Shown: positions 1-11,544 of the stretch, in pieces
How the letters are laid out: the number at the start of each line of letters is the position of its first letter
Numbering within the stretch: the first letter of the stretch is position 1
Notes under the pieces: model-generated
What the model saw: only the letters and a program-made list of their open reading frames with translations
Database searches by the model: none
What the model was told of the DNA's origin: nothing
From: Symbiodinium kawagutii
Taxonomy: Eukaryota > Sar > Dinophyceae > Suessiales > Symbiodiniaceae
Length of the DNA stretch: 64,000 bases
Assembly: GCA_009767595.1 (NCBI GenBank)
Contig: VSDK01013117.1
Span: forward strand, 278,435 to 342,434
Reading direction: 5' to 3'
Program-made: the position numbers and the translations under genes

Positions 1-442
1 AGAGAGGAGAGAGGAGAGAGGAGAGAGGAGAGATGAGAGAGGAGAGAGAGAGAGAGAAGAGAGAAGAGAGGAGAGAGGAGAGAGAAGAGCGAAGAGAGGA
101 GAGAGGAGAGAGGAGAGAGAGAGAGAAGAGAGACGAGAGGAGAGAGGGGAGAGAGGAGAGAGAAGAGAGAAGAGAGACGAGAGAAGAGAGGAGAGAGAAG
201 AGAGGAGAGAGGAGAGAGGAGAGAGGAGAGATGAGAGAGGAGAGAGAGAGAGAAGAGAGAAGAGAGGAGAGAGGAGAGAGGAGAGCGAAGAGAGAAGAGA
301 GAAGAGAGAAGAGAGAAGAGAGAAGAGAGGAGAGAGGAGAGAAGAGAGACGAGAGGAGAGAGGAGAGAGGAGAGAGGAGAGAGAGAAGAGAGAAGAGAGA
401 AGAGGGAAGAGAGGAGAGAGAAGAGAGGAGAGAGAAGAGAGA
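1..442. repeat. Purine (AG/GAGAGG) low-complexity tract
   Basis: An uninterrupted run of A and G built from AGAG and GAGAGG units starts at the window edge. It is open as an Arg/Glu-rich reading frame only because it contains no pyrimidines, so I do not call it coding. A similar tract (8050-8325) heads the second copy of the segmental duplication, which suggests the tract was part of the duplicated unit. Confidence 0.9.
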
Positions 443-2010
443 ACCAAAAGAAGTCCCTTGCATCACCTTGAAACTTTCCAAGTAGTGCATTGCAGGCGAC
501 ACAGCCCATCCTCAGATCTCAGGCTCTTGGACTTCTGAAAAGGTACCACCATCCTCGCCGCCGATGGAGTCGTGGGATTCAGTGGATCCCCTCACTGGTG
601 GGATGAACATCTCTTCATTTTGTGCAAAGGGACTGACCAAAATGCAACATGAAGAGTTCTTGCACAAAGGCGCGGCAAATCAAAACTGACGAGGACTTGT
701 TTTATGTGTAGTACTCACGGGGTGGAATGAGACCATTCAGCACCATCAACCGCTCAGCGAGCTCTGTGCTTAAGCCCACCGATTGGTGCCAAGCATGGAG
801 AGCAGCCTAGTTTTTTTCTTTATTTCCATTCTGGTTCTTGTTCTGATTTTATCCGTGCCAGCATTGACATCGAACCCACTGTTTGTTTAACAGTGTCCCA
901 CTGTTTGTTTAACAGGCGATGGTCAAGAAATCGTGATGGTGAATTGCAATTCACGCAACTGATGCGGCCCGATGTTGATTTTTGCACATGCCATCCGCGT
1001 ATCTGGCCTCGATGATTTCGTGCCCAACACGTCACCGAGCCGTCCGGTGTAGAACAAATGCTGCGGCCACCCATGCAATTCAACATTTGCAAATACAACT
1101 TTGTAAGATCTATAAGTTGTTCAAAAAATAAAGCCTACAAGAAATCAACAAGAAAACAAGTTTCAGATTCGGCTATCTGGAATCCAAAGCACCAACATGA
1201 CCCACGGGCCGTGAAGTGCCGTGACCCGGCAGAACTCAGGATCTGGAACTGAGAACGAACGGGAAGCCAAATGAACCAAACCATGATCACTGGAGAACCG
1301 GCTGGGATCCGCACTGCATGAAACAAGTTGCAAGTTTCTGGAATTTATGATTTATACACGAAACCAGTGGAACCCAAAACCGACGAAGCACAAAGCAGAA
1401 AAATACGGGAGCAAAATCCGTTTCCAGCAATAGCCACCAGCATATAACCATCAAATGCATCATAACGGAACCAGCATGACTTAAGAAATCAGCAATACAC
1501 ATGGGCCAACCGACCTGTTCGTATCTGTGCTTGTCCTGCCAAGTGCTTGAAGGTAGTGAGATTTTTGGTGTCAACAAATCGAAATGCCAGGAAGAACCCT
1601 AACATGAGGGTGCCCAAAATGCTAGGTTTCTCCGGATATTGATTGAACAATGTTGGAAAGGGGTAGTTTAGGGATACTCCCACGTCACGAAACACAGTAG
1701 ATTATTTTTCGGCACACATGGGCGCACACACGCACACACACATGCATGTACATTATACCGCTTCAAATATGCACGAAAACGCACAAGCACATGCAAATTC
1801 ATATGTGTGCATCTCTGAACCATATTCAAATCAAACCACTTTCTTTGGATTAAACCACTTTCAACCTCATGGATTGGCGATGTACGGCGCTGCAGCTTTC
1901 TGGCCGACTCGAAGCAATTCGTCGTAGTTTGCACACATCTCCAGCTGTTGATTAGCTGAGTGGTGACAAAAGCAATAGCTTATGCCATCGAACTTCTGCC
2001 ACATCCAAAA
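443..2010. repeat. Segmental duplication, copy 1
   Basis: From about 500 to 2010 this sequence aligns by eye, in order and in the same orientation, with about 8395-11035. Landmarks shared almost exactly are the stretch following 'cctcagatctcaggctcttg' (513 and 8411), the stretch 'cgtgcccaacacgtcaccga' (1020 and 9838), the segment around 1065-1100 / 9883-9917, and the end near 1960-2010 / 10980-11030. No exon was recognised inside. Relative to copy 2 it lacks about 840 bp after position 815. Confidence 0.8.
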
Positions 2011-2189
2011 ATGCCACATGATGGTATTCAAACACAGCAGGGACGGCCAGGACGCGGCCCCCGCGCTTGTCAGTAAGCCCGATGGACGTTCTCTCTGACA
2101 CTCCTGGAACCCTTTGGCCAGTCAATCGTAGGCCTTATTTTGATTTATTCTATGCATGTGACCCCAAAAAAGACCTTTTATGTCTGTCA

Positions 2190-2272
2190 AATAAATAAAT
2201 GCATCGATAAATGCATAAATAAATGAATAAATGAATACATAAATAAATACATACACCTAAAAATAAATCAAT
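2190..2272. repeat. AT-rich AAAT-type simple repeat
   Basis: Imperfect AAATAAATG/AAATGCAT repeats follow the end of duplication copy 1. The interval 2010-3380 otherwise shows only weak, unsupported ORFs. One region at 2040-2090 has a GTAAGC donor-like site (about 2072) after a GC-rich stretch, but no frame is convincing. Confidence 0.75.
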
Positions 2273-3388
2273 GAGAGAAAAACACATGCTGACCATCAAA
2301 AGCTACCGGTCCACGGTGGATCAGAGACAACTACCCCAACTCAGAGGCTGTGTGCAGCTAGTTTTGTCAAATTAAATGCCTTCAGTAGCCGTGGATGTCC
2401 GACAAATGTCCTTCGATGTGATCCGATCCTTTGACAAAACTTGCAGCATTTCGAAGAATTTCAATTGACCTTGAGGGCTGGATCTGAAAAACTCCAGCCC
2501 AGGCTGGGCGTCCAACTAAACTGCGGGGGGTCAACGGTTTTCCTTAGGTTGGTTCCCCGACTTGGCATGGACAGCCGACCTCCAGTCGCATCTTGGCATT
2601 TGACTGGCTGAGCAGATTGCTATGGCTCCGCCTTTGCACCGCTATGGTGGAAGATGCCCATGGAATTACAGAACTACTGAGAAGTCACAAAGGGTTGGTC
2701 ACTGCAGAGCCAGTTTCTGGGTTCGGTGAAGACAATTGCAATGTTGGACCAAGAGATTGGTTTGTGATCTTGGCGATGCAGTTATGTTGCGATGCCATTC
2801 ACAGGGATGACAGATCGCTAGGACTACAATGACTACGGTGCTTCTAACAACCTTTTTAAACAACATAGAGCCATTTGCTCCAGGCGTAAAAGAAACCAAT
2901 CACGAAATATCCCGCAAATCGACCAAAAATGACGTTTATCATGGGATGCTGACCACTTGGTGGCAATTCAGATAACACGATTCTTGGCGAAAGGATGCGA
3001 ATGGAAAGAAAAAGTCGCATCACCCGATTGCGCTCTATCAGCAACAGAGCTGAAGCGCCGCACTCTACAGCGTGGGCATAAGCTGCGGCTGCTCATCCCA
3101 TGGCATCGTGCTTCCAAAGATGGCACAACTGATCCAATTCAAACGCTTTGCTTCCAAAGTGAGAAGTTTCAAGGACGGAAATGCAAAATGCAGAATCAAA
3201 AGTTCCAACACTAAGAAAGAAACATCACCTTTGCGGTTGGCCAAATTGCAGTGCTTTTGACTCCTCAAATGCATGTGTGCGTCGACCTTTTTTCTCTGCA
3301 CCTGTCAGGACCCGGCAGGGCTTATGCCTCATGATGCTTCTGCGCCAACGTTTTCAGTGAAGAAGTGCCTTGCCCAAGTTGTCAGCTT

Positions 3389-3530
3389 CTTTTAGTCTTC
3401 TGTGTGGTACTCTTTTAGTAGCAAGTTTAGGCTCTTAACAGTAGTCAGTTTAAGTAGTCTTCTTTTAGGACTCAGTTTTAGTACTCTGTTGTCAGTAGTC
3501 TTACTATTTTCAGTAGTCGTTTCGTCAAAG
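3389..3530 (+). repeat. Degenerate minisatellite of pyrimidine-AG units
   Basis: About ten imperfect units of 12-18 bp of the type TCTTTTAG/TAGTC and TTTTCAG/TAGTC lie head to tail and end exactly where an open coding-like frame begins at 3531. Each unit looks like a 3' splice acceptor (pyrimidines then AG). No function can be read from the sequence. Confidence 0.55.
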
Positions 3531-3683
3531 GATGATCAGCTTCAGCTTCTGTACGGAAATGGCTTCACAGCTCAGGATTTTCACGTCGCTGGCTGCACGA
3601 GGACTCAACCCACACCCGCCATGGCCGGCCCCGTTCGTCTTCGTGAAGGTCAAACCGTGGTCAAACTCTTTGATATTCCGTGA
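3531..3683 (+). CDS. Possible exon, unknown product
   Basis: After a CAAAG|GATG acceptor-like site, one frame reads KDDQLQLLYGNGFTAQDFHV and runs to a stop at 3681-3683. A GTCAAA donor-like site near 3650 could end the exon earlier. The residue mix looks coding, but the other strand is also open here (3525-3728). No family was recognised. It would be a plus-strand gene among mostly minus-strand ones, so confidence is low. Confidence 0.25.
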   Translation, partial: DDQLQLLYGNGFTAQDFHVAGCTRTQPTPAMAGPVRLREGQTVVKLFDIP

Positions 3684-3957
3684 TGTTCTCCATCCAATTC
3701 TTAGATATTCAATGATTTTCTCCGTCAATCATGATTCCCTTCGGCATTCTTCTGAAGTCCTCTTTGATTCCAAATACCGTTTTTTCTTTTTCTAGTAATG
3801 GCCTTCTAGATTTCCATGTCATTTTCTTAAATGATTCTTTCTTTCTTTCTTTCTTTCTCTCTCTCTCTCTCCATTTACTTTATCTTATTTTAATCATATT
3901 CATGTGAATGATTGAATTTATCACTTGAATTTATCTTATTTCTATTTTCTTCAATTT

Positions 3958-4104
3958 TGATCCTTAGTCCAGTGACTTCCAAAGCGGCGATGTCTTGGCC
4001 TTGCCATGCCCAGGATCTTTTTGGGCTATGCTTGCTGGCACGCGGCGCCAGAAAAAATCTGCGCTTTCGCGGATATCGTGTGGGCCGGGCAGCGAAAATA
4101 GCTT
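3958..4104 (+). CDS. Possible terminal exon, unknown product
   Basis: The frame ends with a stop after a basic stretch (RGARKNLRFRGYRVGRAAKI). A CCTTAG acceptor-like site lies at 3962-3967. GC content is higher than the surrounding AT-rich sequence. No domain is recognisable, and this may be a chance ORF. Confidence 0.2.
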
Positions 4105-4500
4105 AGTTGAGTTGCTACGATGCATTTATGTCATGCTTTTCACGTCATGCATTCATGTAGCAGCTACGGTGTAGCAAATGAGTCAACCAAATCAGTTCAA
4201 CAACCTGTGCCCAGTCCCAGTCTATGCCCGCATGATATCGCGCAGCAAATTTCAAGCAGTGATCTTCACTGAAGTTCGGTGGCTCAGGTGGTTGCACGAA
4301 CCAACCTTGCTGGACCAACGAGGACCGAAAAAAAAAAGGCACAACTGCAACGACGAATTAAAGCATGACCCGATGGCATGGTATATGTGAAATTGATGGT
4401 CGCCCAAGTAAATCCGAGAGTCCTTCCTAGGCCACATAAATTGTCCAGTACAATACTCTCTCTCTGACCCGTGTCAGGCAAAAAATCCGTGAAGGATTAC

Positions 4501-4585
4501 CGGGAAATATAATCTCATCTGCTTTCTGAATCAATTTTTTCAGTTTGGTCCTTGATGTCCATCGTTCTTCAGCGAGAGGAAACAT
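4501..4585 (-). CDS. Possible 5' exon, unknown product
   Basis: On the minus strand an ATG (4585-4583) opens 28 codons reading MFPLAEERWTSRTKLKKLIQ and onward. The exon would end at 4501 in front of GTAATCC (donor 4500-4499), phase 1. The Lys/Glu-rich helical character looks coding. A 19-bp motif, GTGGTTGCACGAACCAACC, occurs twice nearby (about 4288 and 4603). No partner exon was identified. Confidence 0.35.
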
Positions 4586-5007
4586 AGCGCCATGCGAACG
4601 GGTGGTTGCACGAACCAACCCATTGAGGCTGGCGCATTGCGGCATTGCCGCGATGAATTCGAAACCCCAAGAGCGACGAATTTACAAGCGGATCATGGGA
4701 GAAATTTAGATGTCTTACAGTTGAACTTCTTCGGATTTGTCATGATAATTCATGATATAAACAACTATAATTTAAAATAACTATTCATTGAATGCGTACA
4801 TATAAACAATAGAACTGAATAATGGTAGACAAACATATCAAATTTCCCAAGATTCATCAAATTCACACGGACCAAAGTTGCTGGATTTGCCATGTGGAGG
4901 TGAGCTGTCGTCAGAGTCCACAGGACCGGCATGCTCGTCAAGAAACAGCAGCATGCTGTCCGTTGGCATGGCTGTACAAGATTTTCATTGGGAAATAAAC
5001 ACGGGCC

Positions 5008-5718
5008 ATGGTGCAGCTTGGGTGGGCAAAGGGGCACTGCCAAAGGGCCCCTGGCACATTGCATTTCGTTGGAAGATGTTGGAGGCAAGAACCTGCAACA
5101 TGGATCTTTGTGAAACAAAATCATACCAACAAATGCAGACACAAAGATACACAAAGCCCATCCAAGCGAAACACTCTTAAAACATCCATGCGCAACAGCA
5201 GGGATCCAGTCAAGGTCCGCAAAACTGAAGAGATCGCAGTTCGGGGTTCGGTCAGGGTCGGTGTTCAGGCACATTGGTCGCGCGTTGAAATGCTCCAGCT
5301 GCTTGGTCTGGAACCTGGGCTGTTCGGAGCCAATGCCAATCATGAGTACCATTTTCTCCAAAATGCGGAGTTGATGTTCTCCAAAATGTACTATAGTATA
5401 GACTTTCTGTGTTCTGTAAAATGCTTGCGAAACCCCGCGGGTCTAAAGTTTGGGAAGCCAAGCGCTGTTCCATGCTGTTCCGCTTCTCAGCTCGTGACAT
5501 CACACTGTGACAAAGGGCCCCCTGCTGACGATGCCAAGAGGCAATGGGCAAAAGAAAAACCAAGGCTGCTGATGGCAGAGATCCTGAGGCGAAAAAACAC
5601 TCGCAAAAAGTTTACCAACAGAATCCTCAAAATTTCTAGCAAGAGCACTATGCTAATCCTCAAAAGTGCACGCGATGCCAAGCGATACCAAAGGACCACA
5701 TGGGGAACTCCAAGTTGA
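5008..5718 (+). CDS. Long ORF, hypothetical, strand uncertain
   Basis: A 236-codon frame is open on the plus strand. The part around residues 165-205 (PPADDAKRQWAKEKPRLLMA and basic sequence after it) looks like protein. The first half overlaps an equally open minus-strand frame (4765-5361), and two other plus frames are also open at 4878-5180. No domain was recognised. The region deserves a homology search but is not a firm gene. Confidence 0.25.
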   Translation: MVQLGWAKGHCQRAPGTLHFVGRCWRQEPATWIFVKQNHTNKCRHKDTQSPSKRNTLKTSMRNSRDPVKVRKTEEIAVRGSVRVGVQAHWSRVEMLQLLGLEPGLFGANANHEYHFLQNAELMFSKMYYSIDFLCSVKCLRNPAGLKFGKPSAVPCCSASQLVTSHCDKGPPADDAKRQWAKEKPRLLMAEILRRKNTRKKFTNRILKISSKSTMLILKSARDAKRYQRTTWGTPS

Positions 5719-5959
5719 CATGATCCCAACTGCATGGGGAACTCCCCTGTGAATTGTGTTCTCATGCCTTGCCTATAACACCTTCCCAAGAACCTGATAT
5801 TTCGTGGTCCAAACTCCAAACTTTTGACGTTGTGCCTACGCCATGCCTGTCCCATTTGCCCGTCCCATGCCAGTCGACTTTCCCTTTATCGATTATGCAG
5901 TTTGACTGTGCGAAAATCAAAATGGATGATTCCACCGACAATTTGATTTATTCAAAGTT

Positions 5960-8027
5960 TCAACAGTTCTCAGTTCCTTCCCCTTCTCGGCCTCCTTCCG
6001 GGACACTGTGCAGTTCGTGTCCCCACGTCTGAGCGCGCACGAAGTTCATGCGCTGCACCGGCACCGTGCTCTGCCAGGTCTGCGCCCGTGGAACGACGCG
6101 ACGGTTGGAGTCCGCTGCCTGCGCTGCCTGCGCTGCCTGGGGCGTCGCCTCCCTGGGCGATGCCTGCGATGCCTCGGCGTGCGACGCCTCGGCGTGCGAC
6201 GCATCTGTGGTGGACAGACTCGTCGGACTCGAGGCCCTCGAGGCATTGGAAGTCTCGCTCTGGCCACGTGCAAGTTTGCGATTCTGACCTTGACAAATGG
6301 GATGAGCTTCAGGAAATGTGTTGCATGATCGATGGGATGGCAATTCCATCAAGCAACACCACATAACACATCATAACACCATACCATACTCTTAACACCA
6401 ATCCTCACATATGCTCACTGATGCCAGCGACGCTTCCGGCGGCCCAACTCTCCAAAAGGGCAAAGGTGGCAATGCCTGCAGGGTGAGACAAAAAAGGCAG
6501 GGCTCTTTTTTGCGGAAAAGCTCCAGCAAAAGATGCAAGAAAGATGCAAGATCTGTCGTATTAACTGGAGGGTCGATCTCTGGATTTAAGTGATCTAGCT
6601 GTCAAACATTCCTCCGCACACGCCTGCAATCAGCGCCATTCATGCATCCTGAGCTGCGCAACTGACGAAGTGACCACGCACTCAACTCTCCGGGGTAAGG
6701 GGACGACCGGACCACCACTTGGGAAGTGCACTGATAGCAGCAGTCCGCTGCTTTGAGACAAGGTTCCACCGGGCTTCCAAAACCAAGCGCATGGTTTGCA
6801 GGTACCAAACCTCAGTACGAAGCCAACACGTCAAGGGAGTCTGAGGTGACGGACAACAGAAAACTATGCCTTCAAATGTGTGGCACATGAAGTTTGGGAC
6901 TTACCATGCTGTGATCCCGTGCCAAGCGGCAATCAGCCACGGCATCTGCAATATGGACTGTTCCATGGTGCATCGACGCATCAGTGAGTTGACCTAACCA
7001 TATCTTCTTGACACTGGTGATGGTCCATAGCCAAACAACCTTCCTGATCTTCCTACCCAACCTCCAGCAGGATCCAACGCGGTAGGGGTGGGCTGGGAAC
7101 TTCTATGTTACGACACGGTGCTGATGGAGACTCGATCCGAGCGAAAGCTCCTGCGAAGTCGTGGTGTCCGTGACCGTGTCATTTGAAGGCCTCAGTTCGT
7201 GCGTTTGGAAGTTGTGGTGGTCGTCATGTCACACTGGTTGTGCTCATAGTGTTTCGGATTGGAGATGTGTTTCTCAAAGGCGGAAACTGCGGAGAAACCG
7301 AGGAAACCGAGGAAAGCTTTGAATTTTGGTTCTCAGTTACTCGCCTGTCAGTGCTGTCAAAAGCACAAGTGTCCAGCTCGCGGGGCATCCGCCAACCATC
7401 GCGATTTACTGCGGATGTCAATGCAGCGAATGATTCACGGTGACGGTTTAATGGTGGTCCCTCATATACTGGACCCTTACTGGACCCTTACTGGACCACT
7501 AGTTGACTGAGTACGCGATTTCTCTTTTGCTCCCTATCGGCTTCATGGCTCCCGGTCCCAAATGGGAAGAAGTGGAGCCCATTTTGGTTCAAGGAACTTC
7601 CAAATCCTTTTCCAAGAATGCACGGCAGTATTTCCCAGTGAGTTCTCCCGTGCAGTCCAAGAAGCTTTCTGCCAAAACCTTGCGGCAGTTCCAAGTCGCA
7701 ACTTGCAGGTGCACTCCGACTGCGCGGTCGCCGCATCCTGATCATCCTGGGAGAATTTAATCTGCTTCATGATGCAAAGCATGCAGGCTGGAATCATGCG
7801 CTCTCTCTCTTTCTCTCTCTCTCTCACTGATTGTGGGAAAGGAAGGTTCAACGACAATGGCGTTAGGAAGGATTGACAGAGGGATCCATCAGCGTGTTGT
7901 GCAATTGCACGATGGTCGCACGATGGTCAAATTGGAAACGAGTCGCCTCTCTGGCACGTACTCCAGGAATGTCATTTTCACGACGAGCCGAAAGTCCTGT
8001 TCTTCGTCCTGCGTGGCTCTTTGGGGC
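5960..8027 (-). CDS. C3H-type zinc-finger protein, gene A
   Basis: Six minus-strand exons fit in phase: 8027-7947, 7737-7624, 6810-6767, 6648-6624, 6475-6419, 6257-5960. In order they encode an acidic segment plus VVKMTFLEYVPE, an RPRSRSAPA segment, CKPCAWFWKPG, CMNGADC, HCHLC then GELGRRKRRWH, and a Ser/Ala-rich tail with two RAQTW repeats. The Cys/His spacing is C-x8-C-x5-C-x3-H, the standard C3H1 finger, which binds RNA in characterised families; RNA binding here is inferred. Donors are GC after exon 1, GT after exon 2, GA (or GT one codon earlier) after exon 3, GC after exon 4 and GT after exon 5; acceptors are AG|G except for the last exon. The first exon lacks a certain start codon, and the last exon's acceptor (AG|C) and 3' end are the least certain. 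Paralogues are genes B and C. Confidence 0.78.
6624..6648 (-). other. 25-nt microexon of gene A (C-x5-C of the finger)
   Basis: The exon lies between an AG acceptor (6650-6649) and a GC donor (6623-6622). It completes a Gly codon, encodes CMNGADC and leaves two bases of an Arg codon completed by the next exon. Gene B has a microexon of identical length, phase and donor type (17391-17367). Confidence 0.75.
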
Positions 8028-8049
8028 CTTGACGACCCATTTTGTTGAC

Positions 8050-8052
8050 AAG

Positions 8053-8094
<42 letters not shown>

Positions 8095-8325
8095 CGAGAA
8101 TGGAGAGAGAGAGAGAGAGAGAATGGAGAGAGAGAGAGAGAGAGAGAATGGAGAGAGAGAGAGAGAGGTGTAATGAAGAGGGAGAGAGAGAGAGAGGGAG
8201 AGAGAATGAAGAAAGAGGGAGAGAGAGAGAGAAGTGAGAGGGGAAGAGAAAAGAGAGAGAGAGAGAGAGAACAAATAGACAGAGGGAGAGAGGAAAGAGC
8301 GCCAAGAGAATACAAAGGAAGAGAG
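8050..8325. repeat. Purine (GA) low-complexity tract
   Basis: A GA-rich tract with occasional T lies just upstream (minus-strand sense) of gene A exon 1 and immediately before duplication copy 2. On the complementary strand it reads as Ser/Leu-rich ORFs, which are artefacts of composition. Confidence 0.85.
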
Positions 8326-8754
8326 TTGTCTTGGAGCATCTTGGAACATTCTGAAAGTCAAGACATTCTAAGCATTGGAAGTCCTGCAAGTGCAGGTGAC
8401 ACAGCCCCTCCTCAGATCTCAGGCTCTTGGACTTCTGAAAAGGTACCACCATCCTCACCGCAGCATGGTGTAGTGGAGTCAAGTGGATACCGCCCCTTAA
8501 CTGGTGGGATGACCATCTCTTCATTTTTGTTCAGTGCAAAGGGTGCCCACCAAAATGCAACATGAAAAGTTCTGGGGCACAAAAGCAAATTTAAACTCAA
8601 TGATGAGCTCCCGATCTACATGTAGCTCTCAAAATGTAGGGTTCATTTGTTGGGGCCATTGAGCACCATCACCATCAACCGCAGCCAGCTCTGTGCTTAA
8701 GCTCCGCGTTTGTGTTCTTAACGTAGGGTGCAGCCTAGTTTTTCCTTCAAATAG

Positions 8755-9600
8755 CGCGACTGGGGCGGTGCCGCTGCTGTTGTGGGTGCCGCTGCTGTTG
8801 TAGGTGCCGCTGCTGTCGCGGGAGAATGTCAACTTGATTCGGTTGATACCGCTGCTGTCAGAATTGGTGCCATATTGCGATTCTCTTGTCTTACAACTAC
8901 TGTCAATAACGCGTTCAGGCACCGAATTTGGTCCCCGAATTGGGGGTTGGAAGTAAGCTGCTAGGATGTTACTATAGTATACCTTGGAGAAGTCAGCATT
9001 ATCATTCCTTCTCTCTCCATCGCCATCGAAAAAGCCATATTGTACTATTATTTCTACTTTGGTTTTTTTTGATCAAGCTGCAAACAGTGTGTTCGGGCCA
9101 CTGATTCTGGGTTGGAAATGAGCTACCATAATCATTGATAGTATTTGGGCGTATTTTGAAAAAGCGATTCCAATTATTCGTCTGCTCTCTCCGTCTCTCT
9201 TTCCATCGCCTTCAGATCAGATCTGGCCCAGCCTAGCTGAGGGGCTATTGATTCCTATTTTTGTTTTCTCTAATAGCGACGCATTCGGACCTCGAATTCG
9301 GGTCCAGCATGCGCAGTTGGAAGTATGCTACTTTGATTTGTTTGGAACATTTTTGAAAAATCATCATCACTTTTTCACAAAAAAAACATCATAATCAACA
9401 TTTGCATTTTCCCATTTGCATTATTCCCATTCTCTGTTTTTTTTTCCACTGCTGCCAACACCACGTTCGGGGCCAGGACTTCGGGCCCCGAATGAGGGGT
9501 TGGAAGTATGCTATCGTTATGATTGTTAGTAGCATCCTTGGAGGCTTCAATTGCTGTCTGGGGTCTATGCCGGCGTATTTTCTATTAAACGTCCATTCCC
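8755..9600. repeat. Diverged ~190-bp tandem repeat, four units
   Basis: Four units share a core of the type GTTCGG ... CCCGAAT ... GGTTGGAAGTATGCTA, at about 8910-8965, 9090-9130, 9283-9335 and 9465-9520. A T-rich run precedes each core and an imperfect GAAAAA/ATCATC segment follows. A short (GCCGCTGCTGTTG) triplet array at 8767-8822 leads into the series. The block is present only in duplication copy 2. Confidence 0.65.
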
Positions 9601-10735
9601 GTTCTTGCTCGGAATATGATTTTGTTCGTGCCAGCGTTTAAGGACGTTCAATCTCACAGTTTTTTATCTGTGTCCAATCCTGTTGGGGTACCTGCGGGAT
9701 CCTGCGGGCATAGATGGTCAAGAGGTCGTGATGTTGGTGACTTGCACATCAAAATACAAATTGCAACAAACTGATGCGGTCCAAAATGGGTTTTGCAGCA
9801 TGCCATCATGGTCTTCAAATCCGGCCTCGATGACTTCGTGCCCAACACGTCACCGAGCCGTCTGGTGTAGCACAAATGCTACGGCCACCCATGCAATTCA
9901 ACATTTGCAAATACAACTTGGTAACATTCATAACCTACAAAAACCATCAAAAACCTACAACGGATCAAAAAACAAGCACAGCCAGCAAGTTTGCAATTTC
10001 AATTTTCCGAATGCAAATAGAAATTCGACCCTTGTCAAATGCTGATAGGCCAGGGGCGAGTCTTGTTAGCTATGATCAACTGAACGGAAACAGGAAAAAA
10101 TGTTCCGTTTTAGAATCGGCATCCGGAGTGCACCAACATGACCCATGGATGTGACCCGACACCAGGATCTGGAACTGAGAAACGAGAACCGAACCCAAAT
10201 CATAAGAACCAAACCATAATCATTGGAGAGGCACCTGGGATCCAAACTGCATGAAACAAGTTGCAAGTTTCTGCGGTTTGAATCAGCCGACATGTTTCTT
10301 GAACGGGAACAATCCATCACGGGAACCGGAACAAAATCTGGGATTTGTACAGGAAATGAGTGGAACCCAGAACTGACGAAGCACAAAGCAGACAAAGACT
10401 CTGGAGCAAAATCAGTCTCCAGCAATAGCCGCCAGCACATCACCATGAAATGCCATTACAACAGAACCAGCATTGCTTGAAAAGAAACCAGCAATACACA
10501 TTGGCCAACCAACCTCGTAGTATAATTGATGTATGTAACATGTCCTGCAAGATGCCTCGAAAGTAGCGAGATTTCTGGTGTCAACCGATTAAAATACCAG
10601 GAAAACCCCCAACATGAGGGTACCCCAAATGCTTGGTTTCTCCACTGACTTGGTTGAAAAATGTTGGAAAAGGGTAGTTTAGGGATACTCCCACGTCACG
10701 AAACACCAACGTAGATTCTTTTTCGGCACACATGG

Positions 10736-10776
10736 GCACACTCACACACACACACATACACACACACACACATGCA
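10736..10776. repeat. CA dinucleotide repeat
   Basis: A run of (CA)n with small interruptions. The homologous position in copy 1 (1725-1745) has a shorter version. Confidence 0.85.
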
Positions 10777-11544
10777 TGTAGATTAATTATACCGCTTCAA
10801 ATATGTAAGCACACATGCACATGCCATCACATGCATTTATGTGTGATTGTGTGTGCAAATCTGACGTCATAAATATAAAACCACTTTCAATCTCTTGGAC
10901 TACCGACGCACGGCGCTGCAGCTTTCTGGCAGACTCGAAGCGATTCGTCCTAGTTTTCGAACATCTCCAGCTGATCATTAGCTGAGTGGTGGCAAAAGCT
11001 GTAGCCTGTGCCATCGAACTTCTGCCACAATCACAAACCCAACATGATTAATCCAACATCAAGTTGAGCTACATTTCCATTCATGTGACACATATGGGTT
11101 CATTAACTAATTAATGCTACCGTCCACTTTGATACAGTTGAAAAAGTAAGTAGATACGAATCGCAAGCGCTATCAATAGATCGCACTCCACTGGTTGATG
11201 AATAGCTTTGGATAGCTGCCTTGCACTGTGCTTCCGCATAATGAATCAATGAACGAAAAGTTGATTTACATTGTATTGGCTGTGGCTAACACCCAAACCT
11301 AGCAGTTGTGCTGTGTAATGCTCTTGCATTCAGCTCCAGGTGATTTTGGACACCATGTGCCTGAGGTACACGGGTCTTGTAGGCTAAACGAAACCTGTAG
11401 GAATTCTCGTCCTTGATTAAGGGTCGTACTATGTTCTACAATCCCAGGTACTCCACAATGAAACCCGGGGAAACAACATGAAACAACATGAAACAATGTG
11501 AAACAACATCAGCCTGTTTCGGACTCAGCTCTGTTGTAGCTTGA

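Larger units (their letters stand above)
8395..11035. repeat. Segmental duplication, copy 2
   Basis: This is the counterpart of 443-2010 in the same orientation, with frequent substitutions and small indels, so it is old. It carries about 840 bp (8755-9595) absent from copy 1. No coding exon was recognised in either copy; the matching short ORFs (1058-1252 and 9876-10154) diverge by frameshift after a few codons, which argues against protein selection. Confidence 0.8.

Noticed and set aside
33..485. 150-codon Arg/Glu ORF
   Set aside because: Produced by the GA-only tract; no sequence complexity.
7577..7593. Spliced-leader-like CCCATTTTGGTTCAAG on the plus strand
   Set aside because: It is adjacent to the coding exon 7737-7624 of gene A on the opposite strand, in a stretch that is also open on plus; without an ORF start downstream it is most simply coincidence.
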